From Triglochin maritima (taxonomy: Eukaryota; Streptophyta; Magnoliopsida; Alismatales; Juncaginaceae): a stretch of DNA of 64,000 nt. The number at the start of each line of letters is the position of its first letter. Position 1 is the stretch's first letter. A program made the translations under genes and the position numbers. Shown here piece by piece: positions 1-11,195 of the stretch. The notes under the pieces were generated by a model. It ran no database searches and was not told the DNA's origin. It was given only the letters and a program-made list of their open reading frames with translations. The stretch is taken from positions 23,293,621-23,357,620 of the forward strand of contig OY821784.1 in the NCBI GenBank assembly GCA_963682175.1. Reading direction: 5' to 3'.

Positions 1-2
1 CC

Positions 3-20
3 TCCCCGGCAACGGCGCCA
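3..20 (-). other. Primer-binding site of element A-left
   Basis: On the minus strand this reads TGGCGCCGTTGCCGGGGA, the tRNA-Asp-type primer-binding site used by Athila-lineage Ty3/gypsy elements. It lies 9 bases beyond the inner end of the LTR, as in the plus-strand copy at 62889-62906. The body of the element therefore continues to the left of the window. Confidence 0.85.
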
Positions 21-29
21 AAAACTTGA

Positions 30-1254
30 TGAGAATTAAATTTATACCGCAAGTGCACGGTGTCAATGAAGACGTGGCAAATACGGGTCGAACACAAGGA
101 GGGAGAGATTCTGTTATTAGTGTGATTTCCGATTAAGGGGAAGAAGGAGAGAAGAAATAATTGGGTTTTGAGATTTTTGGGTTTTTATTATCTAAAGCAA
201 GAACAAGAACAATTAAAATTAAAACAAGAACAAAGAGGTGAATTCCGTCGGGTGGAGGTTTAGATTTACGGTTTAGATTAGAGAATTCAGAAACTTATAA
301 TAAATCATATTAGTTATGAACCATTACATGATAAATGATTTAACATAAACTCAAGTAATCAAAATAGACTAATACGAACTTAAAATAATAACATTTATTC
401 GTCTTCTGTTCACCCTAAATCCGTCACCGACCCTTTGGAAGGAGTTAGAAACTCATAGAGGGAGGAAGAAGGGGTCCTTGAGACATTACAAAAGCAAACT
501 AAAAGTAAGAAATAAAAGACAGAATTTTATTAATGAAAAGGAAGAATACAAAACTAAGATTAAGAATAAAAACTACCACCAAAGACTCAGGACCCTCCTA
601 ACATCGTTCTTGGGTCTATTTATAGTTGCTACAAGGGATCTAGGTATAATATTGGAAAGTACACGTGTCCAGACACGACTGGACGAAATTGGGAGACGCG
701 GATCGATGCTTGGGCGGTGGAAACGCTGCACATTGTGTGTGTGGTGCGGCGGAAACGCCGCACAATCTGGCCTGATTTTGTCCGGATTTTGGTTGAATGT
801 TTATGGTATGATTTGATCCTTCTTTACGCGTCTGGATTGATTCTTTCCATTCTTTTGAGCTCCGGATTAATTCCTTCATATATTTGGAGATATACATTGA
901 TTTTTCTATATATTTTCTCCAAGATAATAAAAGTTACTCGTGATTTGCAATTAGGTCCTTGTCTTTTTGCAATTAAGTCCCCGGCTACTTTTGTGCTCAA
1001 GTCCTTGCTCTTTTTGTAATTAGGTCTTGAATGCTTTTATGCTTAGATACATTTCCATTTGTAACCCGATAAACTTGAACTTGGTCTTTATGATAGAAAT
1101 GAATCTTTTGCACGCGTTTATGCTCGGGATGTGGGTAAATTGCATTCAGGTCCCTGTATTCTGTAAAGAAGACTAAACACATACCTTAGTAGCATTTATT
1201 GATGTAAAAGTACTCTAAATGAAAGACATATGATGCAATGTATGCAATGCATCA
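30..1254 (-). mobile_element. LTR of Athila-lineage element A-left
   Basis: This 1225-bp LTR is the inverted copy of the LTR at 61676-62879. Read on the minus strand it starts TGATGCATTGC and ends TTCTCA, followed by a primer-binding site. A TATAAATA box lies at 617-624. Upstream of it in element sense, two GC-rich hairpins (714-729 and 744-763) occupy the same place as in the other copy. As the primer-binding site follows its 3' end, this is a 5' LTR. It interrupts a family-B LTR, which continues at 1255, so A is the younger insertion. No target-site duplication can be checked because the other end is outside the window. Confidence 0.85.
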
Positions 1255-1761
1255 GGGACAATCCTTCGATGTTGGGCTAATGAAACATTTCCAAAATAGA
1301 CATAAACACATAACCCCTATCTAGGAGAAACCATGTCGGATTATGAGAAAAAACGGACAGCTTATTGTTGGTCTTGGACCGCCAATTGACGGTCACTTTA
1401 TCCCGGATCCGACCTATTTTCAGATATCTTCATTAGTTCTCCAATTCTTCACATGGGGTGTGCTCGGACCGGTTATTGGAGTTTAGGCCTGGATCTAATT
1501 GCCAAAATACTCCTCATGATGGTGTGGAGTTTCTAGATTTTCTTATTGGTCCTTTTGGTTTACATCTGGTTCCTTCTCTTGCATCTTAGTCCATAAGTAT
1601 TGAAACTTAGTCCTTTTCCTTGCTTTGAAGTCATTTTTGAGTCTCTTCTTCTCAAACATGATTATTCCTGAAACTTAAACATTAAACTCGTTACGTAGCA
1701 TTGCTTAAGCTAAATATAAAGGATATAAGACACAAATATATGCATGATATGATGTCAATCA
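1255..1761 (-). mobile_element. Truncated family-B LTR, minus strand
   Basis: The minus strand begins at 1761 with TGATTGACATCATATCATGC, the start shared by the B LTRs at 6501, 28711, 38516, 50840 and 55238. It runs to a degenerate snRNA-USE-like site at 1267-1277 and is then broken by element A, before the TATA box. Its 5' end abuts gag-coding sequence at 1762, so it was itself an insertion, in reverse orientation, into element B1. Confidence 0.8.
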
Positions 1762-1763
1762 CT

Positions 1764-3800
1764 GAGGCCGAATCATTTGATGCTTTCTTTGAGAGATTTA
1801 ACCTTCTCCTACAGTGCCCTCATCGTGGACTTGAGTTGTGGTAGTTGTGCCATATTGCTTATGAGGGCCTCAACTACAACACCCGTACATTGTTGGAGTC
1901 GATGTGTTAGGGTGATTTCCAAATGAAACTCATCGATGAGGGATTGGACACTTTTGAATTAATGGTTGAATGTATCTTTGAGTGGGACACCATGAGAGAG
2001 CTACCAACCGCCACGTCTTCTGGTCGAGCTGGATCATATCAAGTTGAGTCAACTATCGCACCTGAGGAGAAAATGGCGGCTCTCATGCGTAGGATTGAGA
2101 GTTTGGAGTTGGACCGAGCTCCTGTAGCTCAGGTCGCTACTCTCGCATGTAGTAGGTGTGGACTTACGGGACATAATGACTTGGAATGTGCTTATGCTCC
2201 AAGTGATACTGAGCATGCAAATGCGATGTATCAACTGAGGCCCTGTAACGACCCGTACAGTCACTCCTACCACCCGGGATGGCGAAACCACCCTAACTTC
2301 TCTTTGGGGCCTAGTGGGGGCCACAGTCAGAGCTTGCACGCTCAACCACAACCTCCACCTTATCACCCTCCATGCCCATCGGTGATCTACCAACCCCCAC
2401 ATCAAAGTTCTCAGCCACATACTCACCAACCTACTCAGACTTCGCTATCTGGTTATTCTAGTCACACTCTACGTCAGCGGGTTGACCCTATGGACACATC
2501 TATTGATCAATTCCTTCAAGTGTTCATGCAAAGTTCGTTTAAAACTTTAGAAATGAAAGTCATCCAGTTCGCTCATCAACTCAATGAACGTGAGAAGGGA
2601 CAATTTCCAAGTCAACCTGAGGTGAATCCCCGGGGTACTCATTCTCAAAGAAGGCCACCAATGCCTCATGCAACCTCTGAACCAACCCATCATGTTAATG
2701 GGATTCATACTTTGAGGTCTAGTAAGGTGGTGGACAACCAAATTGGGTTGCCTTCGTTGCAATCACCATCTCTTAGTGTCACCACACCTGCGGTGATACC
2801 TGCATCTATGAGGGAGCCAGATCCTGACGTTCCCTCAACAAATACTTCCAGGAAGGATCTTGATCCTGAGGTTCCTTCTACATTTATTTCGACAATGGGG
2901 CCGAACCCTGAGGTCCCTGTGTCTCATCTTGTGTCTAGGGAATCAGATTATGAGGTCCCCACTCATGTTTCTATGAACTAGAATTCTGAGGTTCCTTCGA
3001 AAGACCCTTATGCCCCAAAGGTGTCATTCCCTGAGCGCCTTAAAAAGAAAACTTTAGATCAACATGGTAAGATGCTTGAGATCTTTCGGCATGTCAAGGT
3101 GAACATCCCTTTGTTAGAGGTGATTTAGCAAATATCACCTTATGCCAAGATTCTCAAGGACTTATGCACCAAGAAGAGAAAAACCCATGTTCCAAAGAAA
3201 GCTTTTCTTGCGGCTAACGTGAGTTCATTTTTGGCACAACCCACGCAAGTCAAATACAAGGACCCTGGTTGTCCTACTATCTCTTGTGTGATTGGTGATG
3301 TGTCCACACATCGATCTTTATTGGACCTTGGTGCATCTGTCAATCTTTTGTTGTATTCTGTCCGCGTCCACCTTGGTCTTGGAGACCTCAAACAAATAAA
3401 AACCACTCTTCAGCTGGATGATAGGTCATTGAAGAAATTGAGGGGCGTGGTGGAAGATGTCCTGATCAAAGTGGGTGAGTTCATTTATCTAGTCGATTTC
3501 TTTGTTTTGGATATTGAACCTGTGCCAAACCCACATGAACAAATTCTTGTTATTCTGGGGTGACCATTTTTAACGACTTCCAATGCCTTGATCAATTGTC
3601 GTAATGGTCTTATGCGCTTAACTTATGGTAGTCAATGCGCGGATTTCCTCATCTTCACCATCGAGAAGAAGCAAGGTACCTTCGATAACCCCGTTGAGGT
3701 CAATCTTATCCAGGACATGGATGAGAACAAAGTTAAAGGCACCTTCAAGTATTTCAGAGAATTGTTTGATGGAGATCATGATGGTGGTGAAGATGTTTGA
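1764..3800 (+). pseudogene. Athila-type Gag-protease polyprotein (element B1), broken
   Basis: A single reading frame can be followed from 1764 to 3800 with in-frame stops at 1842, 1908, 2979, 3126 and 3561. The first part matches the plant retrotransposon Gag core; a CCHC zinc knuckle (C-x2-C-x4-H-x4-C) is encoded at 2148-2189. A proline-rich linker follows. An aspartic protease with the motif DLGAS (codons near 3324) lies within 3219-3563. Gag would form the particle and the protease would mature it. No reverse transcriptase, RNase H or integrase follows, so this looks like a gag-protease-only, non-autonomous Athila relative. The N-terminal part of Gag is missing because a reversed B LTR was inserted at 1761. 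The paralogue is at 46575-48521. The stops are mostly of the TAG/TGA kind expected from C-to-T decay. Confidence 0.85.
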
Positions 3801-5211
3801 CTCGGGCTGGCACAGGAAGGGACCTTATTCATGCCTCCTATCGTTCTCATTCTCAAGAGGCATCAAACAACCACAATACTTATAAGGGTGTCAGGTGGTC
3901 AAGCAATTCTATTTCTAGACTTCACCATCTGGGTAATAAGTCTACAGTGTCACCTTGTGTGGATGAGATGATCTCGGTGCACCCAAATATCGGTTGGTGG
4001 GTATACATTGATGACCCTTAACTCTGTCGTGGAGTGGAAACATCTTTGTTTCCATTTCCTTTCACTGACCCTGGTTTTGAGAGGCATGAACCACCATCCT
4101 TGGTTCATAAACCTCTTAACAATCCTCTTGTTTCTTATGTTGCGAGCCCATGTAGTTGCATTTTTGGCTCGAGAGATGGCGGGTTCCCATTTGATGTCCC
4201 TTGACAAATGAAAATGTGGGCCCATTGTTGTACATAGTTATATTTGAAGAAAAAGAAAAACAAGAGGAAAAAAAGGAAAAAAAATAGAAAAAAAGGAAAA
4301 AAAGAAGAGAAAAGAAAGAAGACTCCAAGAGTGAGCATTGATTGTTGTGGGCCCCAACCCTTGTGTACTTGGACCCAATTTCTTTCACGTATTTGTATAC
4401 CTTCTTTAGTATTTAACAGGTTTTGAGGGGAATTCGGGTTTGTGTCCATCAATATAACCATGAAATTTCATTTGTGCTTCACGTTGGTGAGATCTTTTCT
4501 TTTTTCATACATAAATCCATGTAGTATCATGCTCACATTAATCTGGGACAATGCATGAAGTATGTGGGGGGTGTTTTACGTGTGTACATAGTCGAGTCTT
4601 TCTCCTTTTGTTTTGTTTTCTTTTGTTTGTATTGATAGGGTCATCGTAGTGTGCTGCATTTAATATCAATATATTTGCTTGTCATGATCCTTGGGTGAGT
4701 TGTCTTGTTTTGCTCGCCTAATGCTTTCAATTTTGTCATTTCTTTCAAAATCTTCATGTGTTTGCGAAATAAAATATTTTGTGGGTTTTGTGTGTGTTTA
4801 GCATGTGCGAAAACGTTGAGAGGCAAAGTAAACGGAAGCTCCCAAAATTGACTTGAACTTGATGCATTAGGATATCTAGTACACCGGCCTTAGGCCTTAT
4901 CTAGTTGTTAGGATGCACCCCGGTCTTCCCTCGGGGTGTGAGTAATCATAGGGTTTCACTACTCAAACAATTAAAGAAGTCCACCCTGAATCTAGTGAGT
5001 CAATTCATTCGTGTCTGTTAGTATATAAGGAAGTTTGTCGTAGTCAAGGACCAATAAAATCTTGTTGTGAAACTTTAAATGTAGAGGCTTTGGTTCACGT
5101 ATAGATAATGAATTAGTGGGTAGGGTATTCTCTCTTCTCGCATGGCTCCGCCCACTCTGGTGCTTTCAAGTTATCTGACTTGGGATGCATCAACCTAATT
5201 CCCGTTACACG
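3801..5211 (+). other. Non-coding 3' internal region of B1
   Basis: No conserved coding frame is seen. A purine-rich tract lies at 4232-4325. After it, 4330-4870 aligns closely with 49365-49910 of element C, including a GGGCCC-containing stretch at 4348-4380. The stretch is interrupted at 5212 by a CACTA element and resumes at 5881. Confidence 0.7.
4232..4325 (+). repeat. A-rich purine tract
   Basis: Runs of AAAAAG and AAAGAAG follow the protease region. A similar tract sits at the equivalent place in element C (49293-49345), so it is an inherited part of the family-B body and not a poly(A) tail of a separate insertion. Open frames across it are low-complexity artefacts. Confidence 0.75.
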
Positions 5212-5880
5212 CACTAGTGAAGCAAAGCCCATATACGTTGGATATATACGGGTAGAGACGTCGGATTTCGGAGGTCCAAGTACCCAACGTATATTTTCCC
5301 GTCGCCAATGCCCTGTTGTATAGATGTCGGCGATATATGAACGACTTCTATTATACGTTTAATTAACTAAAAAATACATTGCATCCTATATCAGGCATTC
5401 AACCTCACATTAATCAAGCCCAAGATGCCCAAGTGTCAATCTTTTGACCAATAATCACAAACATTAAGCCCAACATGCCCAGGTGCCCCAACACATTCGC
5501 GTTCAGAAGTAAAGGGGTGGTGGAGTACATCAACTCCAACAACAACAAAATTTCTCCAATGTGGGACTAAACTTCAACATATATGGCCGTAAACACACAT
5601 GTACATCAACACACATGGGATAGTTACATTGATGTAACTATTTTTCAATCAATCCAAAAAATTCACATAAATTCTTATACGAAATAAATCGCAAAATATA
5701 AACAAAAAATATTTTTCAAATTTCAAGAGGTATAGACGTCTATTATACTACAAAAACCGATGTTTATACAAACCTATAGACGTCGGATATTAAACCATCC
5801 AACGTCTATACCTATAGACGTCGGATGTTTTGATATCTGACATCTATTGTGCGACGTCTATTGTGCATTCTGCACTAGTG
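5212..5880. mobile_element. Short non-autonomous CACTA element
   Basis: Both ends are CACTAGTG, and the inner sequence carries repeated AGACGTCGG/CCGACGTCTA subterminal motifs in both orientations, as in the large CACTA at 32052. The flanks are ACG on the left (5209-5211) and ATG on the right (5881-5883). The matching region of element C has an uninterrupted site, ...TTACACGGGTGATAGGG at 50267-50283, so the insertion is a 669-bp element with a 3-bp ACG duplication, one copy since changed C to T. It has no transposase. A USE-like TTAGTCCCACATTGG lies on the minus strand near 5555-5569. Confidence 0.85.
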
Positions 5881-6500
5881 ATGGGTGGTAGGGATCACCT
5901 TATGCGGAGAGGTGGGGGAAAGGTATACGGGATAGTGTAAGTCCTCATAGGCAATGATGCATGAAAACTAACCTTAGGATAATTACACACCAACTAGAAG
6001 AAGAAAAAATAAAAAGAAAGAAGAAAAAAAAGAAGAAAAAGAAAAGAAATGACAATGCAAATAAGAACTTTAATGGACTTTACACTTTCTATCACTTGAG
6101 GATGTTAAGGTTGCCCATGTCTTTCACTTAAGTCCTTAATTAACTTGCACAAATGGTTCCCTAGGCTAGGTTTGTGGAGTGAATACATATAGAGAGTTGG
6201 CCCGTAGAATTACCGTGTCCAATGATCGACAAAAATAGGTCCAATGAGTCGTATTGCTAGATTGAATAACGCATCAATGTTCAGCTTTTGTGGGTGTATC
6301 CATTGAAAACCCTTAGGAGACAACACTCAACCTCCTTGGATACAAGGAGGTTTAACGGCTTGTTGCACGTGCTAAGTGCAACCATGATTCCGACGAAAGT
6401 GAGTTAGGATTTGCCTGTTTTACGAATGATTTTTCCTTTCTCTCATTTTTCTCTTTCTTTGTTTTACTCGGGACTAGCAAAAGTTAGGTGTGGGGTATTT
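5881..6500 (+). other. B1 3' internal region ending in the polypurine tract
   Basis: Non-coding sequence homologous to 50271-50839 of element C. It ends with an Athila-type 3' end, ACTCGGGACTAGCAAAAG and then a GTGGGG purine stretch (6466-6500), directly before the LTR start at 6501. This is the expected position of the plus-strand primer. Confidence 0.75.
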
Positions 6501-8105
6501 GATTGACATCATATCATGTATAAAATTGTGTCTTATATCCTTTATTTTTAGCTTAAGAAAAGCTACGTAACGAGTTTTATGTTTAAGTTTCAAGAATAAA
6601 CATGTTTCGGATGAAGAGACTTAAAAACAAGAAAAATGACTAAGTTGAAAGACTTATAGACTGAGATGCAAGAGATAAGTACCCGGATGTAAACCAAAAG
6701 GACCAATAGGCAAATCAAGAAACTTCACACCATCATGATGAGTATTGTGGCAATTAGATTCGGGCCAAAACGCCAATAACCGATTCGAGTGCACCCTATG
6801 TGAAGAATTAAAGAACTAAAGAAGATATCTGAAAATGGGTCGGATCTGGGAAAACGTAAACGCCAATTGTTGGTCCAAGAGAGCCAATTAGCAGTCCGTT
6901 TTTCTCAGAATCGGACCCGGTTTTGCCCGGATATGGGTTATGTGTTTATGTCTATTCTGGGAATGTTTCATTAGTCCCACATCGGGGGATTGTCCCCGAT
7001 TACCATTTTCTATGACTATAAATAGAACTCTTCCTCCTCCATTGTAAACAACTCCTCTCTTGGTGGTCATTCTCTCTACTAGGAGTAAAGTCTTGGAGTA
7101 AAACTGTGGTGAAGAGATGTTACTTGTAAACTGAGTGAGCAATAAAGAATGTTTTCTTAGTTCCTTGTTGTTTATTTTAGTTCTTGCATGCTTCGTTAAT
7201 TTTGTTTGTTTTAATCTCCGTAGAATTAATTAGCATGTTTTCTTTCCTTTATATGAATGTTAACTTTATAGTGTGTGAGTAGTTTCATCCCCCTTTGGGG
7301 GTGGAGATGATGTACATATATGTTGTGAAGTTTGGATATTTGATGAACTTTGTGATTGTGTAGACTTGCATATTTGTTTGTTCATTGGGGGTATTTTGAT
7401 CATCTACACGTTGGGGGATTTTTGATGGGTTTTTCCATAAGATTTAGACACTTCCCATGCTTAGTTTCCTCATGTTTATTGACTGAAATTTCATGTTCAA
7501 TATGCTACATGTTAGTTATGTGTTTGTATTTGTGTTTGCTTGCTTGATTAATTGAAGAAACTTTATTTTGATGGTTTTTGCCAAAACATTTAGACACTTC
7601 TCATGCTTAGCTTTTTCTTCACATGAGTTCCTAGTTTTTGATGAGTCTTACCATAACATTTAGACACATCTCATGCTGAGCCTAGTCTTATGTTAATCAA
7701 GTAGTAATTGTCGATACGTTGTGTGAATGGATTGATAGGTTTTGCAACATCTTTAGACACTTCCTGTGCATGAAGACACACACATGACACACACATACAT
7801 GCTTACATGCATCATCGATCATTTATTTCACTTCATATTTTCACACACTCCACCCCTTAGGGGTTTCCATTCCTGAATTCCCGCTTGTTGTCTTAGTTAG
7901 TTTAGATTCATTGTGCGTGCTTTCATTTCCTAGTTTGTGCTTACTAGTTTAGTTTAGTCTAGTTTAGCATAATCAACTTCTTCTCCCCTCTTTTCCCACT
8001 TGACTTCGAATGAACCAGAGTCGACACACCTCTCTGTGTATCGACCCGTATTTGCTACGTCTTCACCGACGTCGTGCACTTGAGATATTTAAAACGAACA
8101 CATCA
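6501..8105 (+). mobile_element. 3' LTR of element B1 (family B)
   Basis: It starts TGATTGACATCATATCATG and ends near 8100-8105 (the exact end is unsure: ...CGAACA or ...CACATCA). U3 holds a degenerate form of the family palindrome (6862-6900), a USE-like box (6974-6984) and TATAAATA (7017-7024). Downstream of TATA are four dispersed copies of a ~45-bp repeat (7420-7464, 7567-7610, 7636-7680, 7731-7774). The last ~120 bases, with GTCGACACACC and the CGACCCGTATTTGC block, are shared with all other B and A LTRs. Confidence 0.85.
6974..7024 (+). promoter_or_regulatory. B1 LTR promoter: USE-like box plus TATA
   Basis: GTCCCACATCG at 6974-6984 is an exact match to the plant U-snRNA upstream sequence element consensus RTCCCACATCG. 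TATAAATA follows at 7017-7024, with 32 bases between. The same pair is at 51304-51354, and degenerate versions are in the other B LTRs. Confidence 0.7.
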
Positions 8106-8620
8106 TAGAGCTACAATATCCTTTAACCAACATGACAATCGTATCTCGGTAATTAATGTTCCATGTTAATTACCATGAATGTGCATTACTTTTGATTTAT
8201 GTAAACCATTTTCTTTTAGAGTTCTACAGTTAATGACCAAGAGAATCTTCCTTAACACTTTCAAAAGACGAATACATTGATCAAGGAACAAAATGTTTAT
8301 ACATTCAATTCATAATAAATGACATATAAAAGAATACTTTTAGAACACACATTCCTTTCACAAACACTTGAGGAGCTTTATTTCACAAAGAAATACTTTC
8401 CATTCAAAGTAGTATGAACTACATGGTTTTTGATATTTACATCTCAAACCATGCTTATCTAAGGATTGTTTTTTATTACCTAAGAGTATGTCAAGTATTT
8501 TCTTTCCTTTCGTGATCTTTAGATCTTTTCTTATTTGAACATTGCATTCCTGACGATCTAGTTGTTCCATATCAACGGGTGTTGCTTTTAGACTATCAAG
8601 TTATAATGCAGGGTCATTAT
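8106..8620. other. Spacer, nothing recognised
   Basis: AT-rich sequence between the B1 3' LTR and LTR H. No conserved protein frame, terminal repeat or RNA gene was seen. Confidence 0.5.
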
Positions 8621-10606
8621 TGTTAAGACAACCATAATTAGGGAGCTAAACTTGATTAGAGGGGTTTGATTATGGGGAGGTATAGGCAAGCATGGTGGAG
8701 GCATGGTAGGGGTGTTGGAGGAGTGGTCGAAGCGTGGGTGGCCAAGCTTGCTTTTGTGTGTGTGTTTAAAAACAAAACACACATTCACTTCCTTCTTCTT
8801 CCTGTCTTTCATTCCCCTCAACTCCATCATCTCTTCTTCCATCATTCACCTTCTTTTCTCCCACCAAGGTGTGAACTGGAGGAAGCTACTGGAGTTCCAG
8901 CGAGTGGTGGTGGGAAGTGAGTGTGAACGCGTAGCCGGGTGGAGCTTGGCGTGAGGTGGAGGACGCGTGGGCAGTTGCTAACCCGAAGGAACTTCGGCGA
9001 GCGTTTTGAGATATGCCAAGTTCTTTTAGATGTTTCACACAAGGTGAGTGAGGAATTTGGCTCGTTGCGAGAGGTCGGAGGCCTTTCCGATGACGAGGGC
9101 AGTCATGTATCTGCCTAGAAAAGACCGAATGATGCCAAAAGGCGGTCGACTGGTTGTAATTAATTTGCTGGATGTTGCCCCGCACCGGTCGAACGTTGGC
9201 TATCAGCAGTCGACCAGTTGTGAATAATTATTGGGCAGAAGAAGAGTCAGTTATTTCTGGTCGGACGAGAACCCATCGTCGTTTGACCGTTTCATTGGGG
9301 AGTAGTTGATTTGTGGGGCCAAGACCATCTAAATGGTAGACCGCTCAGTGACCATTGTTCGACCGTTTGTAGTGAAATTCGATCTTGTGAAGTCACTGTT
9401 ACTTTTGGTCAGACAGGACCCCTTTTCCGTTCGACCGTTGCTTTGATTAATTAATGTTTTCCTAGCTTAGACCTCCCAAATAGTCGACCGGCCAATTACC
9501 CTTGTACGACCATTTTTCTTGTGTTCGTTGGACCGGTGGTGCACCTGTTCGAACACTTTGAGGGGGAATAGTCGACCACCTTGCCTTTTTTGGTCGACCG
9601 TTGGTGCCCAGAATTTGGACTTTGAATGTTTCTATGTATTGTATTGTTTCCTCGGAAACCCATGTCCTCGCCTTCGTACGTGAGCCCGGAGGAGAGAGCA
9701 GTACATCGGTTGCACTTGCCCAGCGACCGTCGAGTGTACATATGTTCTAACCTTGTTGGCACATGGGCTACCATTATGATTGTTATGATTGTATAGCATA
9801 TGCATTGAGGCCCTATGTAATGGACCTGAGGGACTATAGTTCCCATTGCATTGTTAGACTTGCAGATCTACGGAGCAAGATGACCGTCCGACCTGTGTGG
9901 CAACGAAGAAGACCATATGAACGTTGTTCGACGAAGATGACCAATTGATGATTATTCTGGAGGATATGATCGTTTGGCTGTGGCACGACCAGACAAGTAT
10001 GACTGACCAAGGTGACGACTCTAGAGGATGTGGCGTTGTGGACAACGTGATCTGTATCGATGACTCGGAAGTGCGTTCGACCCTCAATGAACTCTCATAC
10101 TAGTGTATCCATGAGTAGAGGTGTGTTGCATACTTTCTGTAAGGTTGCGTGTGCCTACGGTGGGCATCCTCGGATACCCGATGATGTTGAGGTTGATGAT
10201 CTTATGACCCCCAAGTGGGGGAGTGTCTGTTACACTTTTACATGTTGCCATGATACTGTGATAGGTCATGTATTGTACATTCATATGCATGTAGGTGGAC
10301 TTGGTATATGGGGTTTCTTTATGGAAACTCAAGCATTATTATCTCATTTGCATTTCAGGACCTCAGTAGGTGCTGGTTGGGGTGGAGACCAAGGATGAGC
10401 ACGCAACAGGACCGAATCCTCTCATCTTACTTCATAGGCTATTATAATTACCGTATTGTACTTCCTTGTATTTGGAGTGATCATACTTTTGGAAAACTCC
10501 TGTATAATGGTGCACCTTTTGGGTTTTATATGAGTAATGTCCTCGTGTTTCCTTGGTTTTAATTGTGTGAATATAGTTTAAATTTTCCATTATTTCGGGG
10601 ATGGTA
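8621..10606 (+). mobile_element. Chromovirus-type LTR H
   Basis: The proposed start is TGTTAAGACAACC at 8621, compared with TGTAATAACC in LTR G. The end is by homology with ...CGGGGATGTTACA. It has the shared chromovirus-LTR layout: a donor-like AAG|GTGAGT at 9043/9044, an array of GTCGACC-type palindromes at 9146-9600, the conserved hairpin at 10303-10336, and an acceptor-like CATTTCAG|G ending at 10358. The end is degenerate (GGTACTA in place of GTTACA). With I (end 12571) it may form one element: the flanks ATTAT (8616-8620) and ATAAT (12572-12576) could be an imperfect target-site duplication. Confidence 0.65.
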
Positions 10607-11195
10607 CTACTATGTCTAGCTAGCACTTCATTCATTTCATTCATGATGGACTCAATTTGGCATTGAAGAATATGAATTATTGTTTGAACTAAAGCTCGAA
10701 CAATGGCTCGAGGAAGATCTCGAGGATACCTCATTTTTTTCATCTTCTAATGCTATGAAGCACATTCGGGCGACTTCCCTCGGTTTTATGACGAAGCAGA
10801 CAATGATGTGTCAATCTCATGTAGCCTTGTGAGCGTCTTCCTCTTTCTCTTTTCTTTTGCTGTTCTACTCTTTTTCTTTTCCCTTCTCTCTTGCTTTCTC
10901 CTTTTTCACATATTCACTTCTCTCCTCCTCAATTTTTCTCCTTTTTCTATTCTCTTGTCATTCTCTTCATTTTTTCAATCTTTTTTTATTCTTGTTTCTT
11001 CCTTCCTCTCAAGTCTTTTTTGAGAAATTTGAAGAAATCGTGTTAGGACTTCAATGTCCTCTTCTTTTTTCCCTTCTCCTTCGTTCATCAGAATTGGCTA
11101 TTAAGTATAGCACCAAGGACGATTTCTTTTGGGGGGCTTCTTTCTCCTTTTGGTGTATCATTTGTAGCTCATATGCCATGCGATTGTTGGGGGTG
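10607..11195 (+). other. Decayed internal remnant between LTRs H and I
   Basis: A possible relic of the start of a chromovirus body: an ATG followed by an Arg/Gly-rich stretch near 10702. A polypyrimidine tract runs from about 10829 to 11020. Frames here are low in complexity and match no domain. Where I begins is uncertain. Confidence 0.45.

Noticed and set aside
8666..9185. Overlapping frames of 60-100 codons on both strands
   Set aside because: They lie in the promoter/leader part of LTR H; no domain and inconsistent between LTR copies.
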